Of a stretch of DNA of 28,022 bases, positions 9,851 through 17,174 are shown piece by piece (the stretch's first letter is position 1; each line of letters starts with the position of its first letter). The notes under the pieces were generated by a model. The model was not told the origin of the DNA. It saw only the letters and a list, made by a program, of their open reading frames with translations, and ran no database searches. A program made the translations under genes and the position numbers. Source of the DNA: a bacterium (lineage in GTDB: Bacteria; Bacillota; Bacilli; Lactobacillales; Streptococcaceae). The stretch is taken from the NCBI GenBank assembly GCA_905221105.1, contig CAJNBW010000012.1, forward strand, positions 1 to 28,022. The letters are read 5' to 3'.

Positions 9851-10981
9851 ATGTTAGATTTGATTCAGACTAGACGAGATTTGCACCAGATTCCAGAGAT
9901 TGGCTTGGAGGAGTTCAAGACTCATGCTTATTTGCTAGATGTGATTGAGAAATTGACTGCGGGCAAGGAGTTTGTTCAAGTTCGTACTTGGCGGACAGGT
10001 ATTTTGGTTTATTTGCAGGGAAGTCAGCCAGAGCGTACTATTGGTTGGAGAACAGATATTGATGGCCTGCCTATTGTCGAACAAACAGGATTTCCTTTCG
10101 CTTCTCAGCACCAAGGTCGCATGCACGCCTGTGGCCATGATTTCCACATGACCATTGCCTTGGGCTGTCTTGAGCGAGCCCTTGAGGAGCAACCAAAGAA
10201 CAATCTGCTCTTTTTGTTTCAGCCTGCTGAAGAAAATGAAGCTGGTGGCATGCTCATGTATGAGGATGGCGCTTTTGGAGACTGGTTGCCAGACCAGTTT
10301 TATGGCCTCCATGTTCGGCCAGATTTGAAAGTCGGCCAGATTGCGACTAATACTCATACACTCTTTGCAGGAACTTGCGAGGTGAAGATCCGTTTCAAAG
10401 GCAAAGGTGGCCACGCAGCTTTTCCACATGAAGCTAATGACGCCTTGGTGGCGGCTAGTTACTTTGTGACCCAGGTGCAGTCAGTTGTCAGCCGCAATGT
10501 CAACCCAATCGAGGGAGCGGTGGTGACCTTTGGAGTTTTCCAAGCTGGAACAACCAACAATGTTATCACAGATACAGCCTTTTTGCATGGAACTATTCGG
10601 GCCTTGACTCAGGACATGAGTCTCTTGGTACAAAAGCGGGTCAAAACAGTTGCAGAAGGGGTTGCAGTTGCCTTTGGTATGGAAATCGAAGTGGAACTCA
10701 AGCAAGGTGGATACCTGCCCGTTGAGAACAATCCAGTCTTGGCGCGTGAATTGATGGACTTCTTTGAAGAAAAAGAGGGAATCGAGTTGATTGATATCGA
10801 GCCTGCTATGACTGGTGAGGACTTTGGTTATCTCCTTTCAAAAGTTGATGGTGTTATGTTCTGGCTAGGTATCGATAGTCCCTACGCTCTTCATCACCCT
10901 CAAATGAGTCCCAAGGAAGAGGCTTTAGCTATTGGGGTGGATGCGGTCTCTAGTTTCCTGAAAAAGAAGGCAGCAGAGTAG
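9851..10981 (+). CDS. N-acetyldiaminopimelate deacetylase (M20 family)
   Basis: Encodes 376 residues from an ATG behind GGAGG (9838-9842). M20 metallo-amidohydrolase signatures are clear: D69-I-D71 (second is the bridging region of the dimetal site), H92-A-C94-G-H96-D, and QPAEE with Glu127/128 as catalytic base and ligand, followed by GLHVRPDL near 151-158. The dimerisation domain includes [13 protein letters not shown]. The sequence alone fits the hippurate hydrolase/amidohydrolase group; the position directly after dapH points to removal of acetyl from N-acetyl-LL-diaminopimelate, the later step of the same branch (YkuR/DapL type in Bacillus naming). The aminotransferase step between them must be encoded elsewhere. 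It lies 67 bases from dapH and 11 bases from the next gene. Confidence 0.9.
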   Translation: MLDLIQTRRDLHQIPEIGLEEFKTHAYLLDVIEKLTAGKEFVQVRTWRTGILVYLQGSQPERTIGWRTDIDGLPIVEQTGFPFASQHQGRMHACGHDFHMTIALGCLERALEEQPKNNLLFLFQPAEENEAGGMLMYEDGAFGDWLPDQFYGLHVRPDLKVGQIATNTHTLFAGTCEVKIRFKGKGGHAAFPHEANDALVAASYFVTQVQSVVSRNVNPIEGAVVTFGVFQAGTTNNVITDTAFLHGTIRALTQDMSLLVQKRVKTVAEGVAVAFGMEIEVELKQGGYLPVENNPVLARELMDFFEEKEGIELIDIEPAMTGEDFGYLLSKVDGVMFWLGIDSPYALHHPQMSPKEEALAIGVDAVSSFLKKKAAE

Positions 10982-10992
10982 AGGGCTTGTCT

Positions 10993-11532
10993 ATGAAATC
11001 GGAATTACGCAAGCAAGTCTTGCACGAAATGAAGGCTTTAACTCGAGAGCAAAAACAGGCTATGGATCAAGATTTAATGGATCAATTTTTGAAACATCCC
11101 TTCTACCAAGAAGCCAAGGTTATCGCAACCTATCTCTCTTTTCCTCATGAGTTTCAAACGCAGGAACTGATTGAGCAGGCGCTGAAGGATGGCAAGAAGG
11201 TTCTGATACCCAAAACCTATCCCAAGGGGCGCATGGACTTTGTGGTCTATGATCCGCAACAACTGGTCAAAACTTCTTTTGGCTTACTGGAACCACAAGG
11301 AGAGTTGGAGGTAGTGGATGCCTCTCAGATTGATTTGATTCATGTTCCAGGGCTGGCTTTTACGACGGAAGGATATCGGATTGGCTATGGCGGAGGTTAT
11401 TATGATCGCTATCTGAAACATTTTACTGGTCATAGTATGAGTACAATCTATCCTTGTCAAATTCAGAACTTTATCCCTGAAAATCATGATATTCCTGTTC
11501 AGGAGGTACTGATTGATGAAGGAAATCTTTGA
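10993..11532 (+). CDS. 5-formyltetrahydrofolate cyclo-ligase
   Basis: Encodes 179 residues. ATG 10993 is preferred over TTG 10987 because the AGAGGG ribosome binding site ends about 7 bases before the ATG and would almost touch the TTG. The enzyme (MTHFS, YqgN in Bacillus) converts 5-formyl-THF to 5,10-methenyl-THF using ATP, recovering folate for one-carbon metabolism. The family signatures are present: a basic start (KSELRKQVL), the YLSFPHEF substrate loop near 45-52, GRMDFV, and the C-terminal nucleotide motif GYRIGYGGGYYDRYL. The length is typical. The gene begins 11 bases after the deacetylase and its last 17 bases overlap the rhomboid gene, so all are probably translated from one mRNA. 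Confidence 0.93.
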   Translation: MKSELRKQVLHEMKALTREQKQAMDQDLMDQFLKHPFYQEAKVIATYLSFPHEFQTQELIEQALKDGKKVLIPKTYPKGRMDFVVYDPQQLVKTSFGLLEPQGELEVVDASQIDLIHVPGLAFTTEGYRIGYGGGYYDRYLKHFTGHSMSTIYPCQIQNFIPENHDIPVQEVLIDEGNL

Positions 11533-12190
11533 TAGGCGTTACCCTGTGACAAGTTTCTTCCTCTTAGTGACGGCCTTGGTATTTCTACTAATGTTGGTGA
11601 CCACAGGAGGAAACTTTTACAGGGCAGATACCTTATTTCGATTTGGAGCCATGTACGGGCCTGCCATTCGCCTCTTTCCAGAGCAGGTTTGGCGTCTTTT
11701 TTCGGCTATTTTTGTTCATATTGGGTGGGAGCATTTCATTGTCAATATGCTTTCGCTTTATTATCTTGGAAGGCAGGTAGAGGAGATTTTCGGTTCTAAG
11801 CAGTTTTTCTTTCTCTATCTCTTATCAGGAATGATGGGTAATCTCTTTGTTTTTGAGTTTAGTCCCAAATCCTTAGCAGCAGGAGCATCCACCTCTCTTT
11901 ACGGACTATTTGCCGCGATTATCATTCTTCGCTATGCAACTCGCGACCCCTATATCCAACAGCTAGGTCAATCTTATCTGACACTTTTTGTGATTAACAT
12001 TATTGGAAGTGTTTTGATTCCAGGAATCAGCCTAGCTGGCCATATCGGAGGTGCAGTTGGTGGCGCATTTCTAGCAATTATCTTTCCAGTTCGAGGAGAA
12101 AGACGGATGTATAGCGCCAGCCAGAGGTTAGGAGCGGTAGTCTTGTTCGTAGGACTCGCAGTCTTACTTCTCTACAAGGGAATGGGATGA
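11516..12190 (+). CDS. rhomboid family intramembrane serine protease
   Basis: Encodes 224 residues from ATG 11516, with AGGAGG (11501-11506) 9 bases upstream; TTG 11513 is an alternative adding one residue. It overlaps the cyclo-ligase gene. Six to seven hydrophobic helices are visible. The catalytic features are H73-xxx-N77 in helix 2 (WEHFIVNMLSL), nucleophile S125 in GAST (usually GxSG), and H176 in AGHIGGAVGG. The Ser-His dyad is therefore intact, with Thr in place of the common last Gly of the GxSG motif. Rhomboids cut substrates within or beside membrane helices; the substrate is not evident here. The pairing with a yqgN-type gene resembles the yqgN-yqgP (gluP) neighbourhood of Bacillus subtilis. 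Confidence 0.92.
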   Translation: MKEIFDRRYPVTSFFLLVTALVFLLMLVTTGGNFYRADTLFRFGAMYGPAIRLFPEQVWRLFSAIFVHIGWEHFIVNMLSLYYLGRQVEEIFGSKQFFFLYLLSGMMGNLFVFEFSPKSLAAGASTSLYGLFAAIIILRYATRDPYIQQLGQSYLTLFVINIIGSVLIPGISLAGHIGGAVGGAFLAIIFPVRGERRMYSASQRLGAVVLFVGLAVLLLYKGMG

Positions 12191-12205
12191 AAATTTGTGT
12201 AATGA

Positions 12206-12240
12206 AAAAAGATAAGGCATTTTTTGAACCTTATCTTTTT
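12206..12240. terminator. bidirectional terminator between rhomboid gene and galU
   Basis: AAAAAGATAAGG (12206-12217) pairs perfectly with CCTTATCTTTTT (12229-12240) around an 11-base loop, with A and T runs on the outside for use in both directions. The galU stop codon lies only 3 bases away. Confidence 0.92.
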
Positions 12241-12243
12241 GTT

Positions 12244-13143
12244 TTATTCCTTCTCAGCCAATTCTTTTCCTAGTTGGATGAGGTATTCTTTCAAATCATC
12301 TTTGACTTGTGGATGTTTGAGGGCGTAGTCAATAGATGTTTTCATAAAGCCAAACTTATCCCCAACGTCGTAACGAGCTCCTGTAAATTCACGGGCGAAA
12401 ACACGTTGTGTTTTATTGAGAGTATCGATTGCATCGGTAAGTTGGATTTCATTTCCAGCACCAGGAGCTTGCTTTTCGAGGATATCAAAAATTTCTGGTG
12501 TCAGAAGATAGCGACCGATAATTGCTAAATCACTTGGTGCATCTTCGGGAGCTGGTTTTTCAACGAAAGTTTCGACACTGTAGAGGCCATTGATTCCTTC
12601 GCCTTGAGGAGCAATGACTCCATATGATGAAACGTCTTCGTGTGGTACGGGCATGACAGCAATGGTTGATGCGTGTGTCTTTTCGTAATCATTCATCAGT
12701 TGTTTTGTCAACGGAACGGCATTCTCATCTGTGATGTCCATAAGGTCATCACCAAGCATGACAACGAAGGGCTCATTCCCTACAAAAGCTTTGGCTTGTA
12801 AGACAGCATCTCCAAGACCACGAGGGTGAGTTTGGCGAATGAAATGGAGGCGCATGCCAGTTGCTTCATCTACTAGTTTTAACAGATCCGTTTTACCTTT
12901 TTCTTTGAGGTTGTACTCAAGCTCAAAATTTGAGTCAAAGTGGTCCTCAATAGAACGTTTTGATTTACCAGTGACAACCAGAATATCTTCGATACCTGAT
13001 TTAAGAGCCTCTTCCACGATAAACTGGATAGTTGGTTTATCTACAATTGGCAACATTTCTTTGGCAAGGGCCTTGGTTGCTGGTAAAAATCGAGTTCCTA
13101 GTCCAGCGGCAGGAATGACTGCTTTTCTAACTTTCAGTGCCAT
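12244..13143 (-). CDS. galU: UTP-glucose-1-phosphate uridylyltransferase
   Basis: Encodes 299 residues. It makes UDP-glucose from UTP and glucose-1-phosphate, the precursor for capsule and wall polysaccharides, glycolipids and the Leloir pathway. The nucleotide-binding signature [18 protein letters not shown] is at 12-29, followed by EMLPIVDKP, and VMLGDDL near 128-134 carries the metal-binding aspartates. The product-site VEKP motif ([13 protein letters not shown]) is also present. The length is normal and no key residue is missing. The gene follows gpsA by 21 bases with only the weak AGAAAGGA ribosome binding site between, so it is transcribed from the gpsA promoter as the second gene of a two-gene unit. 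Confidence 0.96.
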   Translation of the reverse strand: MALKVRKAVIPAAGLGTRFLPATKALAKEMLPIVDKPTIQFIVEEALKSGIEDILVVTGKSKRSIEDHFDSNFELEYNLKEKGKTDLLKLVDEATGMRLHFIRQTHPRGLGDAVLQAKAFVGNEPFVVMLGDDLMDITDENAVPLTKQLMNDYEKTHASTIAVMPVPHEDVSSYGVIAPQGEGINGLYSVETFVEKPAPEDAPSDLAIIGRYLLTPEIFDILEKQAPGAGNEIQLTDAIDTLNKTQRVFAREFTGARYDVGDKFGFMKTSIDYALKHPQVKDDLKEYLIQLGKELAEKE

Positions 13144-13164
13144 AATAATCCTTTCTATAGAGGG

Positions 13165-14181
13165 CTAAGACCACTCATTTTCTGCTTTAAATTCATTGTT
13201 CATGATGTCATAAATGGCATCTTTGATACTGGTTCCTTGGTAAATAACTTGGTAAATAGCCTGTGTGATTGGCATATAAACCCCAAGTTCTTGCGCTAGT
13301 TCATAGGCTGCTCGGGTCGTTGAAATCCCTTCAATCACCATGCCCATATTGGCTTCGATATCAGCTAGGGATTCTCCCCGACCAAGGGCATCTCCAGCTC
13401 TCCAGTTACGAGAGTGGATGGAGGTTCCCGTTACGATCAAGTCCCCAACACCAGATAAGCCGCTATAGGTCAATGGACTAGCACCAAGTGTTACCCCTAG
13501 GCGGGTAATTTCTGCTAGGCCTCGAGCGATGATGGCCGCCTTGGCATTGTCACCAAATCCCAGACCATGTAGAGCTCCGGCACCGACAGCGATAATGTTT
13601 TTAAGAGCACCAGCAGTTTCGACTCCAATAACATCCGTATTGGTATAAAGTCGGAAATAGTGATTACTAAAGAGTTCTTGAACGTACTGAGCTGTTTGTA
13701 AGTCTTTAGAAGCAGCAGTGATTAAAGTCAGGTCACGCACAATGGTCTCTTCTGCATGACTAGGACCTGAGACAACGACGATATCACTGCGGAGCTGTTC
13801 AGGAATTTCTTCTTCAAGGATGGTTGACAATCGTTTATGGCTATCAGGCTCTAATCCCTTTGATGCGTGCATGATGATAGCCTTATGGTCCAGGGTTTGT
13901 GCAACTTGTTGGGCAACAAGTCGTGTCACTTTTGTTGGGACAACAAACAAAATCGCATCCACCTCTTTCAATGCCTCTGCTAAGTCAGTGTAGGCATTGA
14001 TTTTTTCATCTAGAACGACATCTTTAAAGTAGTGTTTATTAGTATGGTGTGTATTAATTTCATTGATTTGTTCGGGAATATTTCCCCAGATACGTACCTC
14101 GTGTCCATTGTCATTTAAGACTTGTGAAAGGGCAGTCCCCCAAGAACCAGGCCCCAAGACGGCGACGGTTTGTTTTTTCAT
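13165..14181 (-). CDS. gpsA: glycerol-3-phosphate dehydrogenase [NAD(P)+]
   Basis: Encodes 338 residues. It reduces dihydroxyacetone phosphate to sn-glycerol-3-phosphate, the backbone for membrane phospholipids and lipoteichoic acids. The Rossmann dinucleotide motif is G10-P-G-S-W-G15 ([14 protein letters not shown]). Further signatures are FVVPTK (near 79-84), SGPSHAEE (near 138-145) and the catalytic lysine region [29 protein letters not shown]. The C-terminal domain is complete. The start follows AAGGAGGAAAA. It heads a unit with galU downstream, a pairing found in other streptococci. In S. pneumoniae as I recall, the pst phosphate genes lie next upstream; here that side holds a small gene and then argS. 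Confidence 0.97.
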   Translation of the reverse strand: MKKQTVAVLGPGSWGTALSQVLNDNGHEVRIWGNIPEQINEINTHHTNKHYFKDVVLDEKINAYTDLAEALKEVDAILFVVPTKVTRLVAQQVAQTLDHKAIIMHASKGLEPDSHKRLSTILEEEIPEQLRSDIVVVSGPSHAEETIVRDLTLITAASKDLQTAQYVQELFSNHYFRLYTNTDVIGVETAGALKNIIAVGAGALHGLGFGDNAKAAIIARGLAEITRLGVTLGASPLTYSGLSGVGDLIVTGTSIHSRNWRAGDALGRGESLADIEANMGMVIEGISTTRAAYELAQELGVYMPITQAIYQVIYQGTSIKDAIYDIMNNEFKAENEWS

Positions 14182-14211
14182 GTTTTCCTCCTTGATAGAG
14201 TTCTCTCTTTT

Positions 14212-14220
14212 ATTTTATCA
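14212..14220 (-). promoter_or_regulatory. gpsA-galU extended -10 promoter
   Basis: On the minus strand TGATAAAAT lies about 30 bases before the gpsA ATG. The same word occurs before argS (16571-16579), and a close variant before tyrS. Confidence 0.5.
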
Positions 14221-14286
14221 CATTCTAGGGGATTTTGCACTTGCATTGCTGGGGGAGTGGTGACTTTGTTACTTGAAAAATACATA

Positions 14287-14327
14287 AAAAACCGAGATGA
14301 AGGGATAAACTCTTAGTCTCGGTTTTT
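14287..14327. terminator. terminator downstream of the small membrane gene
   Basis: AAAAACCGAGA (14287-14297) pairs with TCTCGGTTTTT (14317-14327) around a 19-base loop. On the minus strand it is followed by a T run and ends the transcript from the 14352-14597 gene, insulating it from gpsA. Confidence 0.85.
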
Positions 14328-14351
14328 ATATTCCTTAAAGAATAGCTAGGT

Positions 14352-14597
14352 TTATTTCAATTGATCTGTAATGTCTTTTGATAGCAACATTCCCAGATGA
14401 TAAGTTTTATTGATATAAGCAATAACATCATTGATATTTTCAGTTGTGTGAATTTTCTCTTTTATGTCAGTCCTAAATGTTTCATCCTTCAAAAGTTGTT
14501 CTTGGTAGAGTTTTTGCAGTCTCTCCTTCTCGTACTTATTGAGCAGAAAAAGGAACACCAAGCTAATCACAACGAGGATATAAGCATATTGGCTCAT
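14352..14597 (-). CDS. small single-pass membrane protein, unknown function
   Basis: Encodes 81 residues from the ATG that follows AAGGAGA by 8 bases; the frame stays open a further 29 codons upstream, but that part crosses a probable -10 box (TATTAT, 14618-14613) and a repeat and is not thought to be translated. Residues about 4-20 (YAYILVVISLVFLFLLN) form one transmembrane helix, followed by a strongly charged helical region (KYEKERLQKLYQEQLLKDE) that could be a short coiled coil, and a C-terminal domain ending in HLGMLLSKDITDQLK. The last segment has a faint resemblance to the L7/L12-like tails of other small streptococcal membrane proteins, but not enough for a family call. It lies alone between the argS-side repeats and its own terminator. 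Confidence 0.65.
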   Translation of the reverse strand: MSQYAYILVVISLVFLFLLNKYEKERLQKLYQEQLLKDETFRTDIKEKIHTTENINDVIAYINKTYHLGMLLSKDITDQLK

Positions 14598-14639
14598 AGA
14601 AAATCTCCTTGTATAATAAAGAAGTAGTAGTGAGTAGAT

Positions 14640-14681
14640 TGAATTAGTGAAGCGCCTAAGTAAATCCCTGATAGGGTTTGA
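14640..14681 (+). repeat. hairpin-bearing repeat, copy 1
   Basis: Begins with TGAATTAGTGAAGCG (14640-14654), identical to copy 2 at 14765. Then comes a hairpin: AAA (62-64), bulged T (65), CCC (66-68), loop TGATA, GGG (74-76), TTT (77-79), all within 14662-14679. Copy 2 has the same plan with different paired bases. Confidence 0.7.
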
Positions 14682-14733
14682 CATTCGTTGCTTAGATTGC
14701 CTTGCATTCTAGTGACTTGAAGATTACGACATG

Positions 14734-14761
14734 AACCAAATCAAATCGATATTATTTGGTT
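14734..14761. repeat. 28-bp near-perfect palindrome
   Basis: The two arms AACCAAAT and ATTTGGTT surround a central ATCGAT, with 12 of 14 positions symmetric across the centre. It lies between the two hairpin repeats. There is no T run, so it is more like a protein-binding site or the core of a mobile repeat than a terminator. Confidence 0.6.
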
Positions 14762-14764
14762 TGG

Positions 14765-14808
14765 TGAATTAGTGAAGCGTTTAGGCAATTCGCCAGATAG
14801 CGATTGCC
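14765..14808 (+). repeat. hairpin-bearing repeat, copy 2
   Basis: Begins with the 15 bases shared with copy 1, then a hairpin GGCAAT (14784-14789), bulged T, CGC (14791-14793), loop CAGATA, GCG (14800-14802), ATTGCC (14803-14808). Relative to copy 1 the stem is longer, and several pairs differ in both partners while pairing is kept. Confidence 0.7.
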
Positions 14809-14810
14809 GT

Positions 14811-14843
14811 CAAGAGACTAGGAACTTTAGTTCCAGTCTCTTG
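14811..14843 (-). terminator. hairpin downstream of argS
   Basis: CAAGAGACT (14811-14819) and GGAAC (14821-14825) pair with GTTCC (14830-14834) and AGTCTCTTG (14835-14843), a 14-bp stem with one bulge and a 4-base loop. It begins 7 bases after the argS stop. No T run follows on the minus strand, so it may protect the 3' end rather than act as a strong terminator. Confidence 0.6.
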
Positions 14844-14850
14844 TAACGAT

Positions 14851-16542
14851 TTACATCTTCTCTGGTGCTTCTACTCCGAGCAAGCGAAGAGCTTCTTTGA
14901 GAACGACTGCGGTTGCGTAGCTGAGGGCTAGACGGCTGTTGCGTTCTGTGCTTTCATCCAAGATACGGGTATGTGCATAGTACTTGTTGAAGGCTTGAGC
15001 CAGATTAATCGCAAATTTAGCAATGATAGAAGGTTCAAAGTTATCCGCCGCACGGTTGATAATACGTGGGAAGTCTTGGATGAGTTTAATGATTTCCCAG
15101 CTTTCAGCATCATTCAAGCTATAGTTGCCAGCTGTTTCTGGTTTGAAATCTGCTTTACGCAAGATAGATTGGATACGAGCGTAGGCGTATTGAACGTAAG
15201 GTCCAGTTTCGCCCTCGAAGGATACCATGGCCTCTAAGTCGAAGTCGTATCCATTTGTACGGTCGGTCTTGAGATCATAGAATTTAATAGCTCCAACCCC
15301 AACAGCATGCGCTACTTGGTCCTTGTTTTCAAGTTCAGGATTTTTAGCTTCTATTTGGGTCTTGGCACGGCTAACAGCCTCTGCAATAGTAGGCTCTAGC
15401 AAGATGACATTCCCTTTACGAGTAGAGAGTTTCTTCCCTTCTTTTGTAACCAGACCAAAAGGAACGTGAGTAATGTCGTCACTCCAGTCGTAACCCATCT
15501 CTTGCAAGACAGCTTTGAGCTGTTTAAAGTGGGCGGATTGCTCTTGACCAACGACGTAGATAGATTTGGCAAATTGGTATTCGTTTTTACGGTAAAGAGC
15601 TGCAGCCAAGTCACGTGTGATATAGAGAGTTGCACCATCAGATTTCTTGATAAGGGCTGGATGTTCAATTCCATATTTCTCAAGATTCACAACTTGGGCA
15701 CCTTCTGACTCAACAAGAAGGCCTTTTTCAGAAAGAATGTCTACAACTGCATCCATCTTATCATTGTAGAAGGCTTCTCCGTTGTAGCTGTCAAATTCAA
15801 CCTTCAGTTCATTGTAAAGGCGGTTAAATTCCACCAAACTTTCATCACGGAACCATTGCCAAAGAGCGAGAGCTTCCTCATCTCCATTTTCAAGTTTACG
15901 GAACCATTCGCGTGCTTCTTCATCCAAGCTAGGGTCATTTTCAGCTTCAGCATTGATGCGGACATAGAGTTTAAGAAGTTCATCAATTGGATGAGCTTTT
16001 ACAGCTTCTTCGTCGCCCCATTTTTTGTAGGCGACAATCAGCATCCCAAACTGTTTACCCCAGTCTCCCAAATGATTGACCTTAACCGTTTGATAACCGA
16101 TTTTTTGGAAAATATGTGACAAGCTATCTCCGATAACAGTTGAGCGCAGGTGACCGATAGAAAATGGTTTAGCGATATTGGGACTAGACATGTCGATCAC
16201 AACATTTTCTTGTTTGCCAATATGTTGGTCAGCATAGTGTTCTTTTTCAGTGATAACAGCTTGCAATACTTGAGCAGAAATGGCAGATTTATCAAGGAAA
16301 AAGTTGACGTAAGGTCCTGTTGCGACAACTTTTTCAAAGGCTTGGCTGTTAATCTTTTCAGCCAGTTCAGCCGCAATCATTTGTGGTGCTTTACGCTCGA
16401 CTTTTGCAAGAGAAAAAGCAGGGAAAGCGATGTCTCCCATTTCTGAGTTTTTAGGGGTTTCCAGTAAATTTAAAATAGCCTCTTGGTCCAGGCTATCAAT
16501 GACGCTAGCCAACTCGCTAGCAATCAATTCTTTTGTATTCAT
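14851..16542 (-). CDS. argS: arginyl-tRNA synthetase
   Basis: Encodes 563 residues, normal for Gram-positive ArgRS. It attaches arginine to tRNA-Arg in the cytoplasm. An N-terminal tRNA-binding Add-1 domain (about 1-110) is followed by the class I core with [16 protein letters not shown], in which the HIGH motif reads S128-I-G-H131, the usual form in ArgRS. The KMSKS region is KKLSTRKGN, and the C-terminal DALR anticodon-binding domain carries [13 protein letters not shown] near its start. No residue is missing. The start follows AAAAAGGAGCTC. It is divergent from argR, the arginine repressor, across a 135-base spacer, an order shared with other mitis-group streptococci. Arginine-dependent control of argS itself is possible but the repeats in the spacer lie nearer argR. 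Confidence 0.97.
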   Translation of the reverse strand: MNTKELIASELASVIDSLDQEAILNLLETPKNSEMGDIAFPAFSLAKVERKAPQMIAAELAEKINSQAFEKVVATGPYVNFFLDKSAISAQVLQAVITEKEHYADQHIGKQENVVIDMSSPNIAKPFSIGHLRSTVIGDSLSHIFQKIGYQTVKVNHLGDWGKQFGMLIVAYKKWGDEEAVKAHPIDELLKLYVRINAEAENDPSLDEEAREWFRKLENGDEEALALWQWFRDESLVEFNRLYNELKVEFDSYNGEAFYNDKMDAVVDILSEKGLLVESEGAQVVNLEKYGIEHPALIKKSDGATLYITRDLAAALYRKNEYQFAKSIYVVGQEQSAHFKQLKAVLQEMGYDWSDDITHVPFGLVTKEGKKLSTRKGNVILLEPTIAEAVSRAKTQIEAKNPELENKDQVAHAVGVGAIKFYDLKTDRTNGYDFDLEAMVSFEGETGPYVQYAYARIQSILRKADFKPETAGNYSLNDAESWEIIKLIQDFPRIINRAADNFEPSIIAKFAINLAQAFNKYYAHTRILDESTERNSRLALSYATAVVLKEALRLLGVEAPEKM

Positions 16543-16570
16543 TAAGAGCTCCTTTTTGGACTTTTCTACT

Positions 16571-16579
16571 ATTTTATCA
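16571..16579 (-). promoter_or_regulatory. argS extended -10 promoter
   Basis: TGATAAAAT on the minus strand, 28 bases before the argS ATG, with an AAAAAGGAG ribosome binding site between. No convincing -35. Confidence 0.5.
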
Positions 16580-16606
16580 CAATTTTAAAGAAAGAAGAAA
16601 AAATTT

Positions 16607-16634
16607 TTGAAATCTCCTATTTTTTTGGTATAAT
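16607..16634 (+). promoter_or_regulatory. argR promoter
   Basis: TTGAAA (16607-16612), 16-base spacer ending in TTGG, TATAAT (16629-16634). Start would be near 16641, within the tandem AGTTATAAA repeats. Confidence 0.75.
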
Positions 16635-16636
16635 AT

Positions 16637-16665
16637 AGTTATAAAATTAGTTATAAATATTCACA
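16637..16665 (+). promoter_or_regulatory. candidate ArgR operator at the argR start site
   Basis: AGTTATAAA occurs twice (16637-16645 and 16649-16657), 12 bases apart, the second running into TATTCAC. The AT-rich TTATAAATATTCA resembles half of an ARG box (TGAATAATTATTCA type). Its place on the transcription start fits autorepression. This is a pattern match by eye only. Confidence 0.45.
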
Positions 16666-16677
16666 TAAGAGGATTTT

Positions 16678-17124
16678 ATGAGAAAAAGAGATCGTCATCA
16701 GTTAATAAAAAAAATGATTACTGAGGAGAAATTAAGTACACAAAAAGAAATTCAAGATCGGTTGGAGGCGCACAATGTCTTTGTGACGCAGACAACCCTG
16801 TCTCGTGATTTGCGCGAAATCGGCTTGACCAAGGTCAAGAAAAATGATATGGTGTATTATGTACTAGCAAATGAGACAGAAAAGATTGATTTGGTGGAAT
16901 TTTTGTCTCATCATTTAGAAGGCGTTGCAAGAGCAGAGTTTACCTTGGTGCTTCATACCAAATTGGGCGAAGCCTCTGTTTTGGCAAATATTGTAGATGC
17001 AAACAAGGATGAATGGATTTTAGGAACAGTTGCTGGTGCCAATACCTTATTGGTCATTTGTCGAGACCAGCACGTTGCCAAACTCATGGAAGATCGTTTG
17101 CTAGATTTGATGAAAGATAAGTAA
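16678..17124 (+). CDS. argR: arginine repressor ArgR
   Basis: Encodes 148 residues, the normal ArgR length. The N-terminal winged helix-turn-helix ([26 protein letters not shown] and [19 protein letters not shown], about 4-55) carries the SR of the recognition helix. The C-terminal oligomerisation and arginine-binding domain includes [18 protein letters not shown] and [14 protein letters not shown], with the GT.AG.DT-like strand; the usual acidic ligand pair of the GTVAGDDT motif reads GTVAGANT here, so the arginine-contacting aspartates are replaced. The protein may therefore sense arginine weakly, or act with another ArgR/AhrC paralogue, as streptococci often have several. ATG follows AAGAGGATTTT. 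It lies divergent from argS and just before mutS. Confidence 0.93.
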   Translation: MRKRDRHQLIKKMITEEKLSTQKEIQDRLEAHNVFVTQTTLSRDLREIGLTKVKKNDMVYYVLANETEKIDLVEFLSHHLEGVARAEFTLVLHTKLGEASVLANIVDANKDEWILGTVAGANTLLVICRDQHVAKLMEDRLLDLMKDK

Positions 17125-17156
17125 GGTCTTGGGAGTTGCTCTCAAGACTTATTTTT
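17123..17156 (+). terminator. argR terminator, overlapping its stop codon
   Basis: AAG (17123-17125), bulged G, and TCTTGGGAG (17127-17135) pair with CTCTCAAGA (17139-17147) and CTT (17148-17150), leaving a 3-base loop, then ATTTTT. It separates argR from mutS, though read-through may occur. Confidence 0.75.
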
Positions 17157-17174
17157 GACAAGGAGAGACGGAAA

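Noticed and set aside
14598..14684. Upstream extension of the small minus-strand gene (29 residues)
   Set aside because: The extension crosses repeat copy 1 and a probable -10 box; the ATG at 14597 has AAGGAGA in the right place.
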